From contig BBZU01000022.1 in NCBI GenBank assembly GCA_001304995.1, positions 1 through 42,135 on the forward strand: a stretch of DNA of 42,135 bases. The letters are read 5' to 3'. The position numbers and the translations under genes are program-made. Below, piece by piece: positions 1 to 8,111 of the stretch; position 1 is the stretch's first letter, and every line of letters begins with the position of its first letter. The notes beneath the pieces were generated by a model. It did not search any database. It was not told the DNA's origin and saw nothing but the letters and a program-made list of their open reading frames with translations. The DNA comes from Clostridia bacterium UC5.1-1D10 (lineage in GTDB: Bacteria > Bacillota > Clostridia > Lachnospirales > Anaerotignaceae).

Positions 1-12
1 CGTCTGTTCCAT
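1..12 (-). CDS. 5' end of a gene running off the window edge
   Basis: Only an ATG at 12-10 and three further codons (Met-Glu-Gln-Thr) are inside the window. The start is supported by a Shine-Dalgarno-like AAAGGATG upstream of the ATG, and by its position about 95 bases after the stop of the J-domain gene on the same strand. It may be the next gene of the chaperone operon. Nothing can be said about its product. Confidence 0.4.
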
Positions 13-107
13 GATATATCATCCTTTCAGTCAAAATTCATTTGAAATTCCTTCTTTGTCTCTTCCTCTTGCTAAAAATTCGCTTATACTCAACTCACCC
101 CAACTAT

Positions 108-746
108 TCAACCAATTCCCATTAATTTATGGTAAAGTTCATCATAAGTCATAAACTGCTTATAAATCCTCGTACCATCTACAAATTTTCCCACTTTATT
201 CAAAATCTGTTCGGGATTTTCAATGCTATCCAAAAGGAGAGACAAAAAGAATCGAATTCGGATAATATCATGATGGACGCTATATAAGTGCATGGGAACA
301 CCACATAACTCCAGGATTGGCGATTGTCCTTCTGGTTTTAAGTATTCATCCAGACTGCCAATCAAAGAGGAAGCTGCCATCCTCTGATCATTCAAGTAAT
401 ACAACGCATACTTTCTATTTTCCTGAAGCAAAAACAGATGCGTTTGATATATGTTGTCGTCTGCTTTCATATCCCAACATAAGTGCAGATATTTTACGCT
501 GCCCTGCAAATACATCTGCAATGTCATTTGCAGCTGATCCTTTGTTGTTGGTTTGAGAACAATTTTCTGTTTTTCCCCATTTTCTCTTGCCGCTTCCATG
601 AAAGCGGGAAATTTTGGAATGATAAATTTTCGTCTCTTATTAAAATCCGTAATGATTTTTTCGGGAGGATAGCCTCCGAATTTCATTTTATCAACCAGAT
701 ACGCATCATATTTCCCATACAGATAAACGTTTTTGAGACCATACAT
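108..746 (-). CDS. C-terminal fragment of the J-domain co-chaperone
   Basis: Observed frame of 212 codons. It has no plausible ribosome site of its own and overlaps the preceding fragment by about 40 bases. The native reading probably enters this frame near 730-734, at an A5 run in gene sense. The product is soluble, rich in Tyr, Leu and Lys, with no membrane segment or motif that I recognise. It is best read as the last ~205 residues of the large J-protein, not as a separate gene. Confidence 0.6.
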   Translation of the reverse strand: MYGLKNVYLYGKYDAYLVDKMKFGGYPPEKIITDFNKRRKFIIPKFPAFMEAARENGEKQKIVLKPTTKDQLQMTLQMYLQGSVKYLHLCWDMKADDNIYQTHLFLLQENRKYALYYLNDQRMAASSLIGSLDEYLKPEGQSPILELCGVPMHLYSVHHDIIRIRFFLSLLLDSIENPEQILNKVGKFVDGTRIYKQFMTYDELYHKLMGIG

Positions 747-2052
747 AAATTCCGTTCACGCGCGTTTCAATCAAATTTCCTTCTCCAAACTGGAAAAGCA
801 AAGGACATAGTTTCATGACAAGGAGCCTGGGACTGCGGAATATTTCATAATCTGCCAGCTTTCCAAGCAAAAATGGAGAATAGGTCACATACTTTGAATC
901 AACGGTACAATATACTTCCTCATCATATAGAAGTTTGCAGGTCGTATACTTTTTGTCATGGAACCAAAAACATGCGCATTTATCATCTGAATTGATCAAA
1001 ACAACTTCTTCCTGAAGCCATTTCAATTCCATACGCTTTATTTCGCTTTTGGAAAATCTGTCCAAAGCATCCAAAATGGCATCTTCCGTAATTTTGTCAC
1101 CCGTACAAATTTCTGCCTTTGCTCCATAGGGCTGTATACTCATATATTCAGGCATAATTCTTAAATAGGAAATATCAGCAACTGTTTTTGCACATTGCGC
1201 AGTAAGCAGTTCCCTTGCTAAAGACACAGCCTCTGTTTCTGTCAAAATATTTTCGTATATTCCGTTTGGCATGAGATCTCTGTCATACAGTTTTTGCTCA
1301 TAAAAACAAAGCGCATGGCTGTATTTCGACCATCTGCATACATATAAATTCGTTTCACTTTCTCTGTATATCTCAGAAGCATTGCAGTCGCACTCATTGA
1401 CAGCTTCTTCATCGTCTATTTCTTCACCCAAAAATCTGCCGCAGAAAAGCATCTTTATGATTCCTTCTGATAGCTGGGTGATGTTTTCTTCTGTCAACGT
1501 TGCATTTTGCAAATGTTTTTTGATACACGCCAAAACCATATCATAAGTCTTTTCATCGTCCACAAAAGGAATGACAGCCGGCAAAAGCAGGAAAAACAGT
1601 GTATCGTCCTCTATGTTTTCCAATGCGTACCATTGTATGAAAGGTTTATAAACAGTTTTGCCTCCATGAACATATTCCGCATATCTTCTATGAAGTTTTA
1701 TTTGAATATCTTTGTTTTTATACTTCAGTAATAACAGCCGATATTTTTGATCCGCAAAACATTTCGCCCATTCCTCAGAAAAAATCAGGTTTTTCTTCAA
1801 TACATTCGAAAAATTGATCGCTCTGTAAAAACCTATATTCAGCCAATAGCGTAAAAAAGGTCTGTGGTTTATGGTACACAGTGAATAGTTCTGATCCGCT
1901 TCATCTTCCTTCAAAGCATTTTCGGCATATACTTCTTTTTCCCGTTTTTCAATCCTCGCAAGAATCTCTTTTAATCTGAAAACATTTCCATGATGAATAT
2001 AAAAATCATGTAATTTTTTCAAAAAACCAAGTGCTGTGGCATTGCAATCCAA
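706..2052 (-). CDS. Middle fragment of the J-domain co-chaperone, unknown fold
   Basis: Observed frame of 448 codons. The apparent ATG at 2052 lies inside the preceding frame and has no Shine-Dalgarno sequence. Coding sense is continuous with the upstream fragment if one T is restored to the T run at 2021-2026: the upstream frame ends in ...HLV-F and this one continues LKKLHDFYIHHGN. The sequence has several Cys residues (for example CDCN near the middle) and many aromatic residues, but no domain that I can name. It shows no signal peptide or membrane helix. Confidence 0.6.
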   Translation of the reverse strand: MDCNATALGFLKKLHDFYIHHGNVFRLKEILARIEKREKEVYAENALKEDEADQNYSLCTINHRPFLRYWLNIGFYRAINFSNVLKKNLIFSEEWAKCFADQKYRLLLLKYKNKDIQIKLHRRYAEYVHGGKTVYKPFIQWYALENIEDDTLFFLLLPAVIPFVDDEKTYDMVLACIKKHLQNATLTEENITQLSEGIIKMLFCGRFLGEEIDDEEAVNECDCNASEIYRESETNLYVCRWSKYSHALCFYEQKLYDRDLMPNGIYENILTETEAVSLARELLTAQCAKTVADISYLRIMPEYMSIQPYGAKAEICTGDKITEDAILDALDRFSKSEIKRMELKWLQEEVVLINSDDKCACFWFHDKKYTTCKLLYDEEVYCTVDSKYVTYSPFLLGKLADYEIFRSPRLLVMKLCPLLFQFGEGNLIETRVNGIYVWSQKRLSVWEI

Positions 2053-2462
2053 TAGAACAGTGTATCGTATATGAAATGTCTGTCTGCCAGCATTTTTTCG
2101 GTTTCTGGACGTGAAAAAATCTCTTCTATTACATTTAAGTCCAGTTCATTCTTTGCCAGCTGATCTTGATATACATAATATAAATCGAAAATTTCCTTAT
2201 GGTTTTCCATTGGTGCCATATCCGTGCTTCGATTCTTTTCAGCGATGATTTCACGGATGTCACCATAATATATTTTACTTCTGCCGTTTACGGCGCTTTC
2301 CAAAGAATATATCTTCCAGATATACTGATATATATCCACAGGCAATTCATATTTTCTGATAAAATTTGTAATCAGTCTGATACCTAAATAACAGCGCTCT
2401 ACATCACTGTATGATTTTTGTGAGCAGCGTTCTCTGATATAAGACATGATATATCTCTGCAA
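2019..2462 (-). CDS. Fragment of the J-domain co-chaperone downstream of the amber codon
   Basis: Observed frame of 147 codons from a TTG at 2462. It is in exactly the same frame as the J-domain fragment, separated only by TAG at 2499-2501 and twelve sense codons, so there is one in-frame stop and not a gene boundary. The TTG is not preceded by a convincing ribosome site. The sequence is likely alpha-helical, rich in Ile, Tyr, Glu and Lys, and ends artificially at the T-run frameshift at 2021-2026. Confidence 0.55.
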   Translation of the reverse strand: MQRYIMSYIRERCSQKSYSDVERCYLGIRLITNFIRKYELPVDIYQYIWKIYSLESAVNGRSKIYYGDIREIIAEKNRSTDMAPMENHKEIFDLYYVYQDQLAKNELDLNVIEEIFSRPETEKMLADRHFIYDTLFYWIAMPQHLVF

Positions 2463-2498
2463 AATATATTCTGCTTGTATTTTAATGGTATCACTCCA

Positions 2499-3239
2499 CT
2501 AGTTTCCTTCGGCAAAAGACTCCAACACACGATATTCGCAGAAACTGATGAACATGGAAAGGTCATTTTGTACCATTTTTCCCATGTTTCCACCTAATTC
2601 CAGTATCTTTTCAATGTACGAAAAACCATCAAACAAAAAATGTTGCTGATACTGCACTTCCGTAAAAGAATGTGGTGCATAAACAAAACATCCATAAGCG
2701 ACATTCAGACATTTGGCAAATGTTTTGTTGATAGGATAATTTTCCATATTTTCAAGAACAACATTCCACAACATTTTCGTGAAGGATTCTTCTCTCCATA
2801 CTTCTAAAAACGATGCAGATGTAAAATAGATATGCCATTGTTTGGCATCATTTCTTTTTTCACTTTTATATAAATCTAAAAACTGTGCGAATGCCTCTGT
2901 GCAGTCTGCCTCGCTTTGTTCATTTAATTTGGATAAATCCCAGTAGCCGCTTTCAGATATTTCTTGTTCTTCTCGCTCGTTTTCATTGATTTCTTCTGCA
3001 TTCATTCTTTCCGTTTTTTGAGGAAAGCTGATTTCATTTTGCAATTCACTTCCAACAAAGAATGCGCCATTTCCGTTGGAAGCATAATCCATAGCTGCCT
3101 CATAAGCATTTCTTAGATTCAAAAATTCTTCGGGATACTGTTCTGGATGATATTTTTTTGCCAATGCAGCATAGGCCCGTTTGATGATAGCCACATCTTT
3201 TGTGGGTTCTATTTCTAACATTTTCCAAAAGTCAGGCAT
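2499..3239 (-). CDS. J-domain protein, N-terminal 246 residues (ends at in-frame TAG)
   Basis: J domains stimulate the ATPase of Hsp70 chaperones. Residues 1-~55 look like a compact J domain: DFWKMLEIEP at the start of helix I, then the helix II/III turn YHPEQYPEEFLNLRNAYEAA. The usual HPD tripeptide is HPE here, a variant I associate with large Firmicutes J-proteins of this type; it would need checking. The rest is acidic and helical. The gene starts 3 bases after the TGA that would close the repaired Hsp70 gene, with GGAGGAGTG as ribosome site, so the two are translated together. The TAG at 2499-2501 probably interrupts a much longer protein, because the frame stays open beyond it. Confidence 0.75.
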   Translation of the reverse strand: MPDFWKMLEIEPTKDVAIIKRAYAALAKKYHPEQYPEEFLNLRNAYEAAMDYASNGNGAFFVGSELQNEISFPQKTERMNAEEINENEREEQEISESGYWDLSKLNEQSEADCTEAFAQFLDLYKSEKRNDAKQWHIYFTSASFLEVWREESFTKMLWNVVLENMENYPINKTFAKCLNVAYGCFVYAPHSFTEVQYQQHFLFDGFSYIEKILELGGNMGKMVQNDLSMFISFCEYRVLESFAEGN

Positions 3240-3242
3240 TGA

Positions 3243-4977
3243 TCACTCCTCCTCATCCCAAAATTCATGATCTTGATATAACAGATCCTTGAAATTGATT
3301 TCCTGAAATATATGGTACTCTAATTCTTTCAACAGACCTTTCATATTTTCATATGTTTTTTGCGTACAATAGGGCTTCCTGAAACATAAGCGTTTTCTAA
3401 ATTAGAAACAGCAAATCCAATCTCTGCTTTTCCATGGGAGACGCAAACTGATAGAGATACACAAATCTTTGTATTAATTCATTTTCATCCAGATTTAATT
3501 GACTTTGGATCATGTTCGTCAGTTTCTCTTTGCTTTTTTCCAGTTCTTCCTGGCTTAAATGGAGTTTTTCATTTACGATCTCCCTTTCTTTGATTTCACC
3601 AGTACAGCTTTGAACAGAAACGTACAAAATCCCATTGATATCGTACATAAATGTTACTTTTGCCCATTGGTTCCCGGCTTTATCAGGAATTACACTCACT
3701 GTGATCTCACCCAATTCCAAATTGTTTTCAACGTAATACTGTTCTCCCTGATATATTTTAAAATTCAAAGCCGTCTGCCCATCATAAAGTGTATAAAACA
3801 TCTTTTCTTTAGCACATGGCAGCATGCTGCTTCTGGGTATCATTGTTTCCATATAAACGGTCTGATCCTGTGTGCTATGACGTGCGCCAACACCCAGCGA
3901 AAAGGGACATACATCTGTCATTACGATATCCTGCATCTCCTTATCACGAAGTTTGATGCCCGCATAAACGCCTATCCCAAGCGCAATGGCTTTTTCTGGA
4001 TTGGGAGAAACATGAACTTGTCTACCAAACAAATCAGAAAGATAATTCTGTAAAACTTTTAGTTGTGCCGATCCTCCAACCAGCACAACATCGTCAACAA
4101 CCGGCCTGCGGGAACAATTTTTTACAGCCTGATTGATAATTTTTTTGATTCTCTTCAATAAATCATCACATATTTCCGCCATCAGCTGATTGGTCAGTAT
4201 CAAACGATACTCTTTGTTTTGCGCAAACAATACCATTGTCGCAATGTCATTTGATGATAATGTTATTTTGGCATTCTCAGCTTGTTTATATAGTATCGCT
4301 TTTTCTTCATCACTCAAATTATCAAGAGAGATGTTATTCTGCCTGCAAAAAAACATGGCGATTTCATTGTCAACATCATTTCCGCCCAAATGATTATCGC
4401 CAGCTATGCCGATAATCTCTACAATATTTTCAAAACATTCTACAATGCTTACGTCCAAAGTTCCCCCACCAAAATCAATGACTATAATACAGCCATCTTT
4501 CTTTCCATACGTCATTTGATAATAAAGAGCGGCAGCAGAAGGCTCATTGATCAGTCTTTCTACATGAACGCCTGCCATTTCTGCGGCAAGCTTTGTGGCA
4601 CATCTTTGGGAGTCATTGAAATACGCTGGCACACTAATAATTGCTTCTGTTACTGGTTCATTCAGAAAAGTTTCCGCATCGGAAACGATCTGTTTTATGA
4701 CAAATGCAGAAAGCTCTTCCGGCAAAAAGTCTTGCTTTCCCAGACTATATACCTTGTTCGTACCCATAAATGTTTTAAAAGATGACGCTGTATTTTCCGG
4801 GGATAAAATCAAGTTGCCTTTTGCGGCTTCCCCAACAACCAATCCTCTCTCTGTAAAACTTACAACACTTGGTGTCTGGTATTTCTTCAGCTGATTTGGG
4901 ATTAAAATCATTTCACCTTTTTGATATACACAGGCAAGACTGTTCGTAGTGCCTAAATCAATGCCAATCAGAGCCAT
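3243..4977 (-). pseudogene. HscC-like Hsp70 chaperone, repaired full extent (~578 aa), two frameshifts near the C-terminus
   Basis: The observed Hsp70 frame stops at 3397, but coding sequence continues. Restoring one A to the A4 run at 3428-3431 gives ...SPMEKAEIGFAVSNLENAY. Restoring one A to the A6 run at 3356-3361 continues as KTYENMKGLLKELEYH and ends in WDEEE at a TGA (3245-3243), directly ahead of the J-domain gene. The recovered ~70-residue tail looks like the helical lid of this Hsp70 class. Both changes are single missing bases in homopolymers. The repaired length matches HscC-type Hsp70s (about 550-580 residues), shorter than DnaK. Confidence 0.6.
3397..4977 (-). CDS. Hsp70-family chaperone (HscC/DnaK-like), as read
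   Basis: ATP-dependent protein-folding chaperone acting in the cytoplasm with a J-protein. The nucleotide-binding domain is about residues 1-365: phosphate loop GIDLGTTNSLACVY at the N-terminus, VISVPAYFNDSQR, INEPSAAALYY, VIDFGGGTLDVSI and VVLVGGSAQLKVL. A shortened beta substrate-binding domain follows to about residue 480, then helix. I chose ATG 4977 (Met-Ala-Leu-Ile) because GGGGGAG sits 5 bases before it; an adjacent ATG at 4980 is nearly as good, and a longer reading to 5016 is unlikely. The linker and lid differ from canonical DnaK, and no grpE or CIRCE element is nearby. HscC-like is inferred from size and the neighbouring J-protein. The frame ends early through a frameshift. Confidence 0.85.
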   Translation of the reverse strand: MALIGIDLGTTNSLACVYQKGEMILIPNQLKKYQTPSVVSFTERGLVVGEAAKGNLILSPENTASSFKTFMGTNKVYSLGKQDFLPEELSAFVIKQIVSDAETFLNEPVTEAIISVPAYFNDSQRCATKLAAEMAGVHVERLINEPSAAALYYQMTYGKKDGCIIVIDFGGGTLDVSIVECFENIVEIIGIAGDNHLGGNDVDNEIAMFFCRQNNISLDNLSDEEKAILYKQAENAKITLSSNDIATMVLFAQNKEYRLILTNQLMAEICDDLLKRIKKIINQAVKNCSRRPVVDDVVLVGGSAQLKVLQNYLSDLFGRQVHVSPNPEKAIALGIGVYAGIKLRDKEMQDIVMTDVCPFSLGVGARHSTQDQTVYMETMIPRSSMLPCAKEKMFYTLYDGQTALNFKIYQGEQYYVENNLELGEITVSVIPDKAGNQWAKVTFMYDINGILYVSVQSCTGEIKEREIVNEKLHLSQEELEKSKEKLTNMIQSQLNLDENELIQRFVYLYQFASPMEKQRLDLLFLI

Positions 4978-5109
4978 CATCTCTCCCCCTTTGATGTACA
5001 TATATTTCAATTTCATGCACGCTTAATTTGGAAGTTGTATTACCATTGTATTTCTTTTTATTCTATCATACACAGAAAGGAACGAAAATAAAAAATTCCT
5101 TATATAAAT

Positions 5110-5149
5110 AAAAATCCCGAAAACTCCTGTATTCCAAGAGTTTTCGGGA
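5110..5149 (-). terminator. Intrinsic terminator of guaA
   Basis: A perfect 12-bp stem (TCCCGAAAACTC / GAGTTTTCGGGA) with an 11-base loop is followed, reading on the minus strand, by five T residues. It begins about 19 bases past the guaA stop and separates guaA from the Hsp70 gene. Confidence 0.9.
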
Positions 5150-5167
5150 CTCAATAGCTTTATAATA

Positions 5168-6706
5168 TTATTCCCACTCGATAGTTGCGGGTGGTTTGGA
5201 AGTGATATCGTACACAATACGATTTACATGTTTTACTTCATTTACGATTCTGACAGAGATACGATCCAATACATCATAAGGGATTCTTGCCCAGTCAGCT
5301 GTCATAAAGTCAGTTGTTGTTACACCACGCAGAGCGATAGTATAGTCATATGTTCTGAAGTCACCCATAACACCAACAGAGCGCACATCGGTAATTACCG
5401 CAAAGTACTGGTTGATGCTTCTGTCCAGACCTGCTTTTGCGATTTCTTCACGGAAGATTGCATCTGCTTCTCTCAGGATTTCCAGTTTATCTTCTGTTAC
5501 TTCGCCGATAACACGGATACCCAGACCGGGGCCAGGGAAAGGCTGACGCCATACCAGATGTTCAGGCAGACCCAGTTCCAGACCCATCTGACGTACTTCG
5601 TCTTTGAACAGCAGGCGCAGGGGTTCGATCAGTTCTTCAAAATCTACAACGGAAGGCAGACCGCCTACGTTATGGTGAGATTTGATGACAGCAGAATCAC
5701 CCAGACCGCTTTCGATTACGTCAGGATAAATTGTACCCTGTACCAGGAAATCTACCTTACCAATCTTCTTGGCTTCATCTTCAAACACACGGATGAATTC
5801 TTCACCAATGGTTTTTCTCTTTGTTTCGGGATCTGTAACGCCTTTCAGCTTGCTCAGGAAACGTTCCTGCGCATTTGCTCTTACGAAATGAGAATCGAAC
5901 ATGTTCGCAAATGCTGCTTCAACTTCGTCCCCTTCATTTTTACGCATCAGACCATGGTCAACAAATACGCATGTCAGCTGTTTGCCAATTGCTTTGGAAA
6001 CCAGAGCAGCTACTACACTGGAGTCAACGCCGCCAGACAGTGCACACAGTGCTTTGCCGTCGCCAACCTGTTCTCTGATTTTCTGAATCTGGTCTTCGAT
6101 ATAGTTTGTCATTGTCCAGTCGCCGCTGCATCCGCAAACTTCATACAGGAAGTTATGGATCATGTTGGTACCCTTGGGTGTATGGTTTACTTCAGGGTGG
6201 AACTGTACACCATAGAAGCCTTTTTCAGGGCATTCGATAGCTGCTGCGGGACATGTTGCTGTTTTACCGATAATACGGAAGCCTTCAGGCAGTTCTGTAA
6301 CGAAGTCTGTATGGCTCATCCAGCAGATTTCTTTTTCATCAATGCCTTTCATCAGTTTGCTTTCTGTATTGAAAGTAACTTCTGTCTTGCCGTATTCGCT
6401 CTTTTCATTGGCATTGCCTACTTTACCGCCCAGTGTATAAGCCATCAGCTGGCAGCCATAGCAGATGCCCAGCACAGGTACGCCCAGTTCGAAAATTGCA
6501 GGGTCGCAATGAGGGGATTTTTCGTCATAAACGCTGTTGGGGCCCCCTGTAAAGATAATCCCTTTGGGATTTTTTGCCTTGATTTCCTCGATGGGTTTAT
6601 TCCAAGGCATGATTTCACAGTAAACGTGATGTTCTCTGACACGTCTGGCAATCAACTGATTATACTGACCGCCAAAATCCAGAATAATAATCATTTCACG
6701 GTTCAT
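5168..6706 (-). CDS. guaA: GMP synthase (glutamine-hydrolysing)
   Basis: Converts XMP, ATP and glutamine to GMP in the cytoplasm. The N-terminal class I glutamine amidotransferase domain (about 1-190) has its nucleophile Cys in [13 protein letters not shown] and the catalytic His-Glu in [10 protein letters not shown]. The ATP-pyrophosphatase domain has the PP-loop [15 protein letters not shown] near residue 225, and the C-terminal dimerisation domain ends in the typical KPPATIEWE. At 512 residues it has normal length. The start has GGAGGA eight bases upstream. It is monocistronic, with its own promoter and terminator, but like asnB, pyrG and carA it consumes glutamine amide nitrogen. Confidence 0.98.
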   Translation of the reverse strand: MNREMIIILDFGGQYNQLIARRVREHHVYCEIMPWNKPIEEIKAKNPKGIIFTGGPNSVYDEKSPHCDPAIFELGVPVLGICYGCQLMAYTLGGKVGNANEKSEYGKTEVTFNTESKLMKGIDEKEICWMSHTDFVTELPEGFRIIGKTATCPAAAIECPEKGFYGVQFHPEVNHTPKGTNMIHNFLYEVCGCSGDWTMTNYIEDQIQKIREQVGDGKALCALSGGVDSSVVAALVSKAIGKQLTCVFVDHGLMRKNEGDEVEAAFANMFDSHFVRANAQERFLSKLKGVTDPETKRKTIGEEFIRVFEDEAKKIGKVDFLVQGTIYPDVIESGLGDSAVIKSHHNVGGLPSVVDFEELIEPLRLLFKDEVRQMGLELGLPEHLVWRQPFPGPGLGIRVIGEVTEDKLEILREADAIFREEIAKAGLDRSINQYFAVITDVRSVGVMGDFRTYDYTIALRGVTTTDFMTADWARIPYDVLDRISVRIVNEVKHVNRIVYDITSKPPATIEWE

Positions 6707-6790
6707 TGTCTTCCTCCATATCTCTTGTTTCTAAAGGTTCACGCTTTATCAAGAAAAGCCGCCGCTGCGAACGACGACCTACCTGATTTC

Positions 6791-6819
6791 ATATTATCAT
6801 AGCCAAAAGCTGTTGACAA
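6791..6819 (-). promoter_or_regulatory. Probable guaA promoter
   Basis: On the minus strand, TTGTCA (6819-6814) is separated by 17 bases from TAATAT (6796-6791), about 85 bases before the guaA ATG. The leader contains a GC-rich hairpin (GTCGTCG / CGGCGGC with a TTCGCAG loop) near 6762-6782. I could not match it to a purine riboswitch or any other known riboswitch core. The rest of the 6707-7043 gap holds only the hairpin at 7006-7033. Confidence 0.5.
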
Positions 6820-7005
6820 GTAAAAACCACATATTTCCCATGTCTTTTCGCAAAACGAATAAAATCTGTCCCAACATTTGGATTCCTTTTTATTCTTTTG
6901 ACAAGGCATTCCAATTCCATTGCAAGTGGTAAATCTATTGTTTTATTTAAAAGTCTTCCTGCATATCATACAGGGCTATTCTGATGAAATACATTTTTCT
7001 TTAGT

Positions 7006-7033
7006 GCCAACCTCCGCCAAAACAGAGGTTGGC
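7006..7033 (-). terminator. Hairpin just after the oxidoreductase gene, possible weak terminator
   Basis: A perfect 9-bp stem (GCCAACCTC / GAGGTTGGC) with a 10-base loop begins about 10 bases after the stop of the flavodoxin-like oxidoreductase. In gene sense it is followed by ACTAAAG and not a T run, so it may protect the mRNA end or be a poor terminator. On the opposite strand a T5 follows after 5 bases. Confidence 0.45.
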
Positions 7034-7043
7034 CGCCTATTTT

Positions 7044-8111
7044 TCAAGATTCTTTTACCAAAGCTTTCATCATATTTTCAGCAAATGCAGAAGCTTTTTT
7101 CTGAATATCCTCTACTTCCAAGATACTTGCTGGATTATTGGCTGTTTCCACCATCGCAAAATAAGGAGGCAGCCGGAATGTTTTGTTCATGCTCATGGCA
7201 CTGATCACCTGTTCCGCAACAATATTTCCGCCACTGTATCCTGATACAACCAGTGCAAAAATGCTTTTTTCGTAGAATTGATTTTTACGGAATAACGCTG
7301 TCAAACGATTGATAAAAGCAGTCAAATTGGCACTGAGTGCATCATTATAATTTGGACAAAGCAATACAACTGCGTCACATGCCTCAATGGCAGGATACAC
7401 CTGCTCCACAATGACCCCGCCATAATAACAGCTGGATTTTTCACTGAAATGCATACACATTTTAAATGGACATCCGGAGCAATCATGTACCGTACCGTTA
7501 CGCAGAGAAATTTCCGTAATTTTGCAATGATGCAGATCTTTTTTGATCATATCCCAAAGCATGGAAGTATTGGAAGTTTTGTGATTGCTGGCATGAAGTA
7601 CCAGAATATTGGTTTCTTTCTTTGGATTTGGTGTAAAATCCATAAGCTGTGCTACCAAACGCTTAGCCGCTGCCTGATATGCGCCCGTATTGTCCAAATC
7701 CTGCTGCATTGCCTGAATATTGAAATTCTGCAAGGAACCTGTGCCTTCCACCATACCTCTGCCAGGAAAAGCACAGCCGCAGGCATTGGCTGTAAACATC
7801 AATTCTCGCGCAACGGACTTAGTATACAATTCACTTTCTCCATCCACCAAAATGGAACCTACACAACCTTTCAGCATATCTGGATGCAGACGCATATGCT
7901 TCAAATAGCGGAAATATTCCAGATTGATGCCGGAAACACCCAAGGGAATAGTAAAAAGCAGTCTTTTTCCTTCCAAGGAATGAAAATCCTCCAATCGACG
8001 AATGACAGTGCAATCATATAAACCATAGATTTCTTCCAATAGCTTTTCCAGTCGTTTTGTTCTTCTGGAATCTTCACATTGTGGATACACAACAGTCAAC
8101 ATTTGCTTCAT
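7044..8111 (-). CDS. Double flavodoxin-fold NAD(P)H:FMN oxidoreductase-like protein
   Basis: The C-terminal half (about 170-355) looks like an NADPH-dependent FMN reductase/flavodoxin-like domain: NILVLHASNHKTSNTSML as FMN phosphate loop, then a Cys cluster CSGCPFKMCMHF, VVLLCPNYNDALSANL and VVSGYSGGN. The N-terminal half (about 1-165) also shows an alpha/beta pattern with VGSILVDGESELYTKSVAREL and GCAFPGRGM, suggesting a second, degenerate copy of the fold. Family members usually have one domain of about 180-200 residues. The ATG overlaps the stop of the dehydrogenase-like gene (ATGA), so the two are translationally coupled. It probably reduces a substrate or supplies electrons in the pathway of its two neighbours; the substrate is unknown. 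Confidence 0.75.
   Translation of the reverse strand: MKQMLTVVYPQCEDSRRTKRLEKLLEEIYGLYDCTVIRRLEDFHSLEGKRLLFTIPLGVSGINLEYFRYLKHMRLHPDMLKGCVGSILVDGESELYTKSVARELMFTANACGCAFPGRGMVEGTGSLQNFNIQAMQQDLDNTGAYQAAAKRLVAQLMDFTPNPKKETNILVLHASNHKTSNTSMLWDMIKKDLHHCKITEISLRNGTVHDCSGCPFKMCMHFSEKSSCYYGGVIVEQVYPAIEACDAVVLLCPNYNDALSANLTAFINRLTALFRKNQFYEKSIFALVVSGYSGGNIVAEQVISAMSMNKTFRLPPYFAMVETANNPASILEVEDIQKKASAFAENMMKALVKES

Larger units (their letters stand above)
108..3239 (-). pseudogene. Large J-domain co-chaperone (~1,043 aa) broken by two frameshifts and one amber stop
   Basis: Four open stretches on the minus strand read as one protein once repaired. The J-domain part (3239-2501) meets an in-frame TAG at 2501-2499, and the same frame then continues to about 2026. 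A missing T in the T run at 2021-2026 moves the reading to the next frame. An extra A (or two missing) in the run at 730-734 moves it to the last fragment, ending at 108. The repaired product has an N-terminal J domain followed by about 970 residues of unrecognised, probably helical sequence. It lies directly downstream of an HscC-like Hsp70 gene, so it is probably that chaperone's partner, as DjlB/DjlC are for HscC in E. coli (known pairing; inferred here). Its start has GGAGGAGTG as ribosome site. Whether the breaks are real or sequencing errors is open. Confidence 0.7.

Noticed and set aside
4981-5109. CIRCE heat-shock operator before the Hsp70 gene
   Set aside because: No TTAGCACTC-N9-GAGTGCTAA-like repeat is present; only weak promoter-like boxes.
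6707-6790. Possible purine riboswitch in the guaA leader
   Set aside because: A GC-rich hairpin exists, but I found neither the conserved three-way-junction core nor a terminator in the leader.
5228-6802. Long open frame on the plus strand opposite guaA
   Set aside because: It is antisense to a certain gene, Cys/Phe-rich with no known domain, and lacks a ribosome site. It mirrors the codon use of guaA.
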